Notes under the pieces: generated by a model | Database searches by the model: none | Told to the model about the DNA's origin: nothing | What the model saw: only the letters and a program-made list of their open reading frames with translations | From: Portulaca oleracea | Taxonomy: Eukaryota > Streptophyta > Magnoliopsida > Caryophyllales > Portulacaceae | Direction of reading: 5' to 3' | Length of the DNA: 64,000 nt | NCBI GenBank assembly: GCA_029582165.1 | Contig: CM055872.1 | Span: 44,960,695-45,024,694 of the forward strand | Translations under genes and position numbers: made by a program | Shown here: positions 37,520-48,100 of the stretch, one piece after another | Position numbering within the stretch: the first letter of the stretch is position 1 | Layout: every line of letters begins with the position of its first letter

Positions 37520-38437
37520 TTCTGAATGAAGTCACACACCCTGTGGTGAAGCTGGGCACTACGACTAGTAGAGCCAAGTCTACTAGCAATAGAACCCCTG
37601 CCCGTCCAATTATCAAATCAGAAAGAGGTTTTAGAGCTATCACTTTGAATGATGTGCATTTTTCTTCTCCTGGTAGTGAGGCTTCCAATGGGTTAAGGAA
37701 TCTTGGTAAGGACGACACAATTGTGCCCAATTCTCTTGAGGATCTAGATTGTGATGGGTCTGGGGCTGCTTCTAGTAAGACCATCACAGATCCCATTGAT
37801 GGCGTGGATAACGATGGCATGTAGCGAGTTAACTTACAGGGATATTCTTTTGAGTGGATCCAAAATCAATCAGATAGAGAAAAAGGATCAGGACACCAAC
37901 TCTGACATTGAGCGCACTCATAGTATCCCATTTGGATCCTTTGATGATGTGGATGAGTGCGACTTATGTGTAGATATTGAAGATCCCATACTTGAGACCA
38001 GGAAGGGTAAAGCCAGGAGCAAGAGAAAACAGAACATGTTGATGAAATCCAAATGGCAGCTTGTCAGAGAAGCAACTTGTAGAGCTGTTATTGGCAAAAA
38101 AGATGGTCAGAAGGCGATGAAGAATAGGCGTGCAAACAACTTGGAAGATGGCATTCTTGATGATATTGATGTTGAGGTTGAGCGCAGAAAAAGGATTATT
38201 GGCAAGGATATAGGCGTGAGATTCCTCGATGACTCACCCAAGTCAAGCTGATCCTTTGTGATAGTTGCAGGCGGAGAAAGTTTTGGTTCAGTAAAACCGT
38301 GCTTTATTGATTATGTTTTGCAGTTTTTTCGTAACTAGGCATGTGTCCTTTGAAGTGGGTCATTGCTTTATACATGGTTTGCTATTTTTTTCAAACTCTT
38401 TAAGCCTTTGGCTTGCAATAATCGGAAAAAAAAAGAA
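37520..38437 (+). mobile_element. 5'-truncated retroelement: ORF1-like tail, short 3' UTR, poly(A)
   Basis: A coding-like plus-strand stretch (SRAKSTSNRTPARPIIKSER, then LNDVHFSSPGSEASNG) runs to about 37822. A frameshift leads into SELTYRDILLSGSKINQIEK and a basic tail (GKARSKRKQNMLMKSKWQLV) ending at 38251. A 3' UTR of about 175 bp and a poly(A) run (about 38427-38437) follow. The acidic-then-basic low-complexity tail resembles the region after DUF4283 in LINE ORF1 proteins. No ORF2 lies between it and the poly(A). Assignment to a LINE is inference. A processed pseudogene of a host mRNA is the alternative. Confidence 0.5.
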
Positions 38438-39156
38438 CTCTTTACTCAGCAAGACTTTCCCAGAGGGGTGAAACTTGAATTATATTACAATCACTTCAGA
38501 AACCACATATACAATAAATCCATCTCTTCATGAACATCGTCAACACTTGGTCAGAAATGTGCTTAGCAAGAAATGAAGCACACTATATTACAGCATACAA
38601 ATATACAATCAACATATACTGAAATTAATAAATTTCAGTATTGGATTACAGCATACAATAGACTGAAACTGTCGCTTTTGTATATGCTCCGACCACCCAA
38701 GGAGCGTAGCCATTGATCTCGACATCTTTGGTACAACCGTACAACTCGTACCCAGATTAGAAAATTCGTGTATATGAAACAGAACTCAGCCAAACTTCTG
38801 AAGACCTGTGAAATTAATCAAATTTCCAACAAACAAATCCAAACCAAAATAATGTAGAATACAAGATTGTTCCATTCCTAAGGAGAATGAACCATGAAAC
38901 CTAAATACTACACAGACCAGACCACATTCCTAAAGCTAACTGAAACACATCACATTTGGTTTGAAACTTTCATTTATCACCCTAAAGGCCCTATGCCTAT
39001 GGTAGTAACACACTAACCCTAACTCTGGAAGATTTCATTGTATAATTGCTCATTTGCTCCCAACAACATTTCTATTTGAACACCCCAACCCCCAAGGAAA
39101 AAAAAAAAGGAAAAAGACCTACTCTGAACCTAGCTAGCATGTACAAAATGTGACTA
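38438..39156. other. 3' flank of the NEMP gene; no other gene seen
   Basis: Sequence between the retroelement poly(A) and the NEMP stop codon. It presumably includes the NEMP 3' UTR and polyadenylation region (minus strand). No ORF with coding character. Confidence 0.4.
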
Positions 39157-42100
39157 CTACCAGTTGAAAAATCCAAGGGTAGGGCCATTCTCAACAACAG
39201 TTTCATCTGTGGAATCAGCGCCGCTGCCAACTTCATCATCTGAGCTGTCATCTTTAGGGCGGAGCTGTAATCGGTCTGAATTATCGACCAACCACTCGTT
39301 GAACTCGGGAGTGGACACCAATCCCTGCATGGCTTCTCGAGTAGACTCGCGAGTCCACTCCTCCCACTCCTTTTTGGACATCTTGCGTCTACCCGGCACC
39401 CTGTGGAAGGTCGAATAGTACTCTCTCTGAGACTGGGACTGCGGGCTGCCCCTCCATTTTCTGATACTAGCTGATGTCAAACCTGTCCGAGCAAAATAAA
39501 TGTTGCGACTTGTAAATGAAGCTGTAATACTAGCTAGTAGTAAGTATTGCTGTGAGTTGCTTTACCTCTGACTGGGGAGCCCCACCAACTGGGAGCAGAT
39601 TTAGGGGACCTCATCAACTTCCCTTGCTGATTTGTCTTGGGTGACCTCCTGAGAAATTCGGCACGCTTGTTCTTTGGAAACACATGCTTGTTCCTCCAAC
39701 CACTGCGCACCCACAAAAACTGATCAAATCACAACAGTACAGACGCTTGTAGATGAAGTTAAACAGAACCACCACCAACAGCAATTTCTTTTTTTTAAAG
39801 GAAAGAAAAACAAATGTGTAACCCTGACAAGAAACTCCCAGGTGAGAATTATGTTGATGTATCAAAATAGTGGACAGAGTGCGATTCCACTGATTTGTGT
39901 CATAGATGAGCATCCAGATTCCAGAATCAGAGAAGAACATCAAAATCACTACCATTAGCCTTCAATGAATGACTGCATGATAGACCTTTTGCTCTCCCTC
40001 GTAAAAATTGGCTCAAGAAAGAACTTGCAGGTCCGATGGAATCCTAATTAAAAACCAACTATCATCAGGCTCACACCGATAGCAATCCAATCAAAAAATT
40101 CATCTTCTTAAATGAACTTTGCATCTGCCACAAACACTCTAGGATGTTTAACCTCAATGGAACTATCTATCCCCAATGGCATATCAAAAGAAGTTGAGCA
40201 TATGACCTCAGTAACTAACTCAACAGCTTATCCTACATCACACACTCACACCATTTCTTGCTTACCTATCCCCAGTCTATATTCTTCTAACCTAAAGAAG
40301 AGTTACTTTGCCGGCAATAAATTTGTATACTATTTATGGATTTCACGTCCACAGTTAAAAAGATTGTCCAGATATATTAAAAAACACATCTAATAGATTA
40401 AAAAACAAAGTTAAAATAGCGGAGTAAAACATACCCAGAAGATAGCATGCGTGTGATCAATGAGCACATAATCCAGCTCAGCACCAGAGTGGCCAATGCA
40501 AAAAGAGGATCAGGAGTCCCCTGTAAAAACAAAAACATGAGATATTGAACACACACACAAAGGATGCTCAAGCAGAATATAGCTAAAGCTTATGCCGAAT
40601 ATAGGTGTCCTTGTATCACACTTGAGCCTCATGACATTGTTCATACATCAAAATCTTTTCTCATACAGTACGAAAAAATATGGATACCAGAGGGACGATA
40701 ATTCTAACTACATGTATCAAATAACAGGTGAATAAGCTTCCCAACGGCTGAAATCTTTACAGGTAGACCTAGCAAAAACCATTCAACCCCTACTTAAGAG
40801 TTACTATACTACAAAACCATCCCCATCGGCAACTAATGGAATTCAAAATAACTTCTCATTTGCTGTATTTTCTTATATTAAAAATTTTTGTTTGTTGGGT
40901 TTACCAGTTCTCAATAGGTTACTCGGAAATAATCTTTGGAAACAATAGTTTGATCAATCAACTTATAAAATTCGGATCATCAAAATGAGGTGGATTACCT
41001 GAAGAATGAATGTACTAGCAATTATCCGCATCGCCCATTTCACAAATTGAGCAACTCCAACATCAACACTCCCATCATCTGATATAACAAACCTTCGCAC
41101 CATCCAGTACCCCAATGCAGCTCCAGCAAGGACAATGAATACTATCAGGAAAATCGAAACCTACAACAACAAAGAAATATTCACACAATGCTTATCTATT
41201 AGTTCGAAAGAAAATGAAAGACACTTATAAATAAACAACAAAAGTACACAGTTTTTTCATAAAACATAGTGGGATAACTTTGGGAGTAGATAAAGATGGT
41301 GGGTCGTGACTAAGTCATAGAAGTCTACATCATCTTATTATACCCAAGAAAAAATAAGCAATCAAAACAAGGGAAAAGCTAAATTCTTGGGCTTGACTTC
41401 CAACTGACTATGTCCAAACAATTTTGCATTGACCTCAGCATCTACTAGTTACATATTGATCAACCCACATATAATCTGGTCAATGTCACAAAGTTATTTC
41501 AGGAATATAATATATGGTTTATGTAAAACAGTTCGACAAATAGTCAATTTTACTGTGCTTAACCTTATTGGCCTACTTTGTTCAAGCTTATCCATGTTAC
41601 TATTAATCCGCAAACAAGTGAATATGTGATGGAATTCCGTATTATATTATCTAGAAATAACTATAATTACTATCTTCATGATTTCACTATGGTTTCCTAT
41701 TCTAATTAGGAATATTATAGTTTCCTGGTCAGCACCAGTAAGAAGCTTTATCTGAATAGGATGAGCTGCCATAGAATGCTACAAAATTTGGGCCAGTACA
41801 ATCAAATCTTCACTCAAGACATGCCACACGGAAGAGGGAAAATAATTTCAGTTCAACCCAACCTCAACAGGAAATCAAGAATGTTGAGAGATAGAAATGA
41901 TCAGGCTCGTTCGGCCAATTACGTTCACAAGGTTTGGACAATTATTTTTTTGTTGTTTTTTTCCTTCTTTAGGTCTTTTTTTACAGGAAAAAAAAAATTA
42001 TAAAAGGACAGGAAATCTTGTCCGGCCATTACAAAATAAATATCCATCCAAGGATTCTCCACCCATGTAACTGAACCCTTAGAGGCCTTTCGTGACAGAT

Positions 42101-45100
42101 ATGAGGATGTTAAATCTCACCAGAACTACATTATATTCTTACCGTTTTAAAACTTTCAATGTTTGCTCGATAATTCATAAAGAGTGTTTCAAGTGTAATA
42201 GCATGGAAGCACCTAGAGATCAAAAAAAAGCACATGACTGCTTCTGAGTTCTGACTAGCAAAGCACAACAGAAAAAAAAAATACCCAACACTTTTGGAAG
42301 GTTTGGGATCATCACGTTGCCACATTCTTCCGCTCTTGCAGCAGTGTTTGGACCCAGAAGTATACGACAGGAGAAAAATTGGAAGCAAATAAAGTTAGAT
42401 GGAAAGAAATTTATGAGGAAATCATTTCTTTTCCTTTTGTTTGACCATGCAAAACAAGGAAAGATATTTATCCTCTATCCATCTTTCAAGACCCGCCTCT
42501 CCATTTGTAATCTAGCATTCTCGCTCACAGCCACTCTTAACACCAACAAAATTTCTTTTCTAGCATTCTTCACTCCAGACATGGAAAAGATTCTAATTTT
42601 CTGAAAAATTTATTTCCAAGCTGTTTCCATGGACCAAAAACCAACAATTTTTTTTTTTGGGGGGGAGGGGGGGAGCCTCATGAAATACAACAATATTTTC
42701 CTTTGAGCCATACAGTCGGCATTAAAGACATGTTCTTCATGTGGACTAATCACAACATTACCCAAGCAACCTAAATGTACCCATTCTTTTAATATTTAAC
42801 ACTTTTTTTTCCAACTATTACCTAAACTTACCCGACATCACCTTACCTCTCTAAAGAACGTCAACATTACAAAGCCAAAGAAAACCTTCTTACAAGCTTC
42901 GAACTACATGCAAGTGTACGCTAGCAGAACTAGATAAAGTAGCATACAAAGTACGACAGAAAGATCTTTTATGCAACTCGAGGAAAAAATTACTACGTAG
43001 TCTAGCCAAAATTTGATATCGGTAACTGCAGAGTGTACCAAACCAAAAATGGCGCAACAATCTTTAACATAGAAAGGGGTTCTTCATGACATAACTTCGC
43101 CACTGAAAAGATCAGGAAATGGAAGTATGAATATTCTTTAAAGACCAACTGTTGTTTGAAGATAATGAGATAACTGTTAGAGAAAGATTCTTGTACCAAA
43201 ATGAACGCAGTCCCATTATAGGAATCAGAGACCTGATATAGCACATTTATAGCATGACAGCTCAAGAGTGTAGATGGTCTCAAACGGCTATATCAAAGAT
43301 AATCCAGGTTTTTCACATAAAAAAGGAAACAGATAAATAGGGTTTTAAATGGCGACATAATTTCTAAAAACACAGGTTTACAGGCATCAAGGATTTGTGC
43401 TAATGGTTAAGGATGAAGCCTTAAGTACACATGTGCCTTCTTTTCAATACAACAAGGCCCAATAAAGGGAAAATTTGATTGTACTCTGACGAGAGTACAA
43501 AAGATTTTAACTCCTGGTCCAGACACATGTAGTCAAATAACAATGAATATTGTGAAGCAAAGCAGTTAAAGTAGCCCAGCCGAGATCATTCCTGTATGGG
43601 ATAGCTAGGGTCTTGGGTTCAGAGCCATAACCAGCAAGGCCTAGCCTTCTCGATCTACTAGTAATATCTTTCCCTTTCACTTTTTAGTTTCTTTTCTTCT
43701 ATCTACCTTTTCTTTCTTGTTGTTTTACTTTCCTTTTTTTTTCATTGAGCCATTTGTTTCTTCTCCATTACTGCATCACAACCTTGTCTGTTTTTTTGCA
43801 TCTTTTAAACATTCTCAATTCTCTCTTTTTTTATTACAAACTATTCATTTTAAGGATTGTTTCTTCATCTCTGTTTATCTTTTACCATAAAGAATCTCTT
43901 CAAGTAACATAACTCATATAGGCATTGCTTAAAAATATATACAATTCATTAACTGTGTATTAGACAGACAAATATAACTATTATACACAAATTGTTCTTC
44001 CGTCATGCAGGTGTTAATGTATGCACACCAATTATATAACTGTTGCACACCACTTATGCTTCCATCATACACATGTGAACGTGCATGCACACTAATTATA
44101 AAAGAATCGGATTATGGTGGTCCCTACTTTCAGCCTTTGTATGCCAGTGGTCCCTACTTTCAGCCTTTGTATGTCAGTGGGATGCCCCCGAGTCAAGGGG
44201 CGGTTACTCGGTGGAAATCTGACGTGAACCGCCGAAATTCCCCGTCTCTCTCTTCTCCACGTCAAATTTCCATGAGTTGCCGCCCCTTGACTCAGAGGTG
44301 TCCCACCAACATAGAATTTTTATGTTTTTGGGACCACCAAAATACCAAAAAAAAAAAAAAAAGTAGCAACTACTAGCATACAAAAGCTGAAAGTAGGGGC
44401 CTATGAAGCACGGACACTTCTATCAGCCTCACGTATCCGTGTTGGATACGTATCCGACACCGACTCTCGGATACGTGTCGGACACGCGAAAAAACGTGTC
44501 CCCTAAATAATTACCAAAATAAACATCCGACACTTGGAGGACTCATCGTGGACACTCGTATCCTAACCTTAGGACACCTCCGAATCATTGACGGGCATCA
44601 CATTTTCGGCTAGCCACATCCATAGACATTCTCAAGGACCTCAACTATGATCTCCTTTTTTCAATATATCATTGTTTTTTTCCTATTGTTTTACCATCTT
44701 ACACATACCTTTGTCTCTTTTTCATATAACTTTGTCTGACTTCCATTATTTTATAAGATTTTATGTTTTATATATATAGTTTTACAATTCATAAACTATT
44801 AAAGAAAATATATTCATTAACACAAACATTTTTAAAATAAAAATTGATATTTTTTGAAGTACTATATAAAATTAAGGTAAAAGCATTTCCTATTTTAAAA
44901 ATAAAATTAAGGTACGTGTCGGACAACGTGTCGTGTCCTTAATTTTTCAAAAATTGTGTGTCCCCGTATCCGTGTCGTATCGTATCCGTGTCTCGTGTCC
45001 GAGTCTATGCTTCTTAGTTAGGGACCACCAGAATTCAATTTTCCCTAATTATATAAATGATAAATACCAATTATGTCACTAATGGACACCAAACATAAAC

Positions 45101-48100
45101 TATGGCCACCAAATGCTTTGCTAAGATAATATACTCTCAGTGTTTGGTTTCTTTTTTTTTCCCTCTACTTCTATTGTTATATTTGTTTACAATATTGTTT
45201 ATATTATTATCAATTACATAGACCAAATTTCATAACATATATTGTAAGCTACTATTATATTTAGTTGTATCATTTTATTATAATACCCAAAACGATATAC
45301 ATATAACAATCGTCATCAAATATGGCATGCATCAATGACACATTCGGTGTGCAAGCATGAATGATGTAAGTGCACAAAAGCACCATTTCTGTTTGGAAAA
45401 TTGGATTCTAATAATCCATACTTTCGGCTTTTGTATTGCCGATAATCTATACTTTATTTTTGGATTTTGGTGGCCCCAAAAAAAAATGTATTCTAGTAGG
45501 ACACCACCGAGTCAGGTGGCAGTGACTCGGTGGGAAGCTAACATGTCAGACACACTCCTGCGAGTACACGTCAGCTTTCCACTAAGTCACCGCTACTTGA
45601 CTCGGTGGTGCCTCACCAGAATACAATTTTTTTTTTTTTGGGACCACCATAATACAAAAACAAAGTAGATATTAGTGGCATACGAAAAATGAAAGCAAGG
45701 ATTATTAGGATCCAATTTTCCCTTTAACTAGGAAACAAAATATTTAACTCATACACAAGTATAATGTATTGCTTAAGCATACTCCTAGGAGCTTGATGTT
45801 GTTGTACTCATGTATTAGTTGAACTATTATCAATAATGCACAAAATAATATGTAACTCAACACACAAATAGACATATTACACATTAAAGATAGTATAATT
45901 ATCCACCATATATTTGGCTCATACACTATCTATTAGACGTCGACAATAGAAGTTTTCCATCTATTACGGGCCTTGTGGAGCAATATAGAAAAAGGAGAAA
46001 GGATCTTCATATGGTGTTTATAGATTTGGAGAAAGCCTATGATAGGGTCCCAAGGGAAGTGATGTGGGAGTGCTCAGAGGCGAAAGGGGTGCAGGAGCCC
46101 TATATTTGGGTTATTAGAGACATGTATCATAATGTTACAACTAGCGTCCAGACTACGGTGGGTACCATAAGTAAGTTTTCATGCGATATCGGGTTGCATC
46201 AAGGGTCCATGCTAAGTCCATTCCTTTTTACTGTGGTTACGGATGAGTTGACAAAGGAGATTCAAGATGAATTATAGTGGTATATCCTATTTGCGGATGA
46301 TATAGTACTCATAGACGAATCAAGGGAAAGACTAAATGACAAGGTGGAACGCTGGAGAGAAGTTCAAATGCATTTCCCTGGGAGATTGTTGTTGTACTCT
46401 ATATTTTAGACGTTTTCATAATTGTTTATAGTACTTTAGAAAAATTGGATTATAATAATCATGGGATAATAATAATATGAACTTCAAAACTGTATCACAT
46501 CAACCCAAACTTTTAACCCCCTGGATTGTAGTAATATGCCACCGAGTTGCTTAAAGTGGCTCGGTGACTTTTCTATGTGGCACAGAAAAGCTTGAGCGTA
46601 ACTTATCATCAATCAAACTAAATCAAGAAAATTCGAATGAAGCCTAAAAACTCATTCCAATTTTCCAACACTACGTAGGAAAACCACTGAGTTCCTTTTA
46701 AGCAACTTGGGGGGCGTACTACTACAATTCAAGGGTTGAAAGTTCGGATTATTGTGTTACAATTTAGAAAGTCCCGATTATTATCCTACAACCACTAGTT
46801 TGTACTATTTGAATCCAATTATCATAATAATGATAATTTGCACACTAAACATAATACCTTTTGCACAACATATAATTTGTTTATAACCTATATGCTTGGG
46901 TGTTTAGTTAGTTTATTAAAATTTGTTTCATAATTGTTTATAGTAACTTTTTTCCTTGTTTACCAGTAATAATTGTCTATAACTCAGTATTATTAACAAT
47001 AATATAGAACAACTATATAGTTCGTGAACCTAAAAATGATATTAATAGTGTGCACTATCTATCGTTTTATAGTTGGTGTGTACTAATAATACAATTACTG
47101 CACGATAATTACACATTGGTGCACACATATTGTGACACACATATGATATCAGTGCATTTGTCTTTTTGGCTAGGAGCAAAATAAAAGAAAACTATCCTGA
47201 GTACACTATTTATAAATTCCCTCAAGAAAATATTAAAATATAATAATGTTACAAAATGACAAGAAATAAAATGAAAAGCAGGTAACAAAAAGAAGAAAAG
47301 AAATATTAAAAAATAAAAATTAAGTGACTAATATCGGAAAATGAAAAGGTAGAAAAGCAATTGACAACAGATAATCATTTGAAAGTATAACAACAACGAT
47401 ACAAAAGATTATATAAACAATGATACAATGAGAGAAAAATATCATTGACAAAAAGGAGGATAAAGCAAAAAATGGAACAGTAAAACTCTACATGTGAGAG
47501 GTTGCACCCAAATGTGGTCGCTCCAGTCTCCACATCAAAAGTACAAAAGCTATGGTTTCAAAATTAGAGTAGATAAGGATTAGCAAATTTACTACATTTG
47601 GGGAGATCATATTTTTGAGCCAAGCCAATCTGAGGAATATTTTAGTCGCCTCGGAACAAGATTGTGAGCGACACATTAGTGAGGTTCAATTTTTCCTCTT
47701 CCAGAAACCAGCAGTACACTTCTCTACTTTTCTAGTTACTAAGTTTATACGTTCACAAATACTTATGTCAAGATGCATTACAAGTAGCAACAGACACTTC
47801 TACAATTAATTGATCCAGGAAGGCTCTCTATTTCCTCACTTCCTCCTTTCTCCCTCCTAGTCCCTGTCCTTCAAATTTGTTATGTCAAATTCATGGGTAA
47901 ATCTGATTTACCAAAATTTACCAGTTTTTACCTAAATTTACCAAAATTTACTCAAAATTACCAAACTTAAAAAATAAAATAATAATAATTTTGATATATT
48001 TGCGTAAATTTGCCAAAAGTTACCAGAACTTACCAAAAGTTACAAAAAATTACCAAAAATTACCAAAATTTAACTTTTCCCAACTGATTTTTACCCATGA

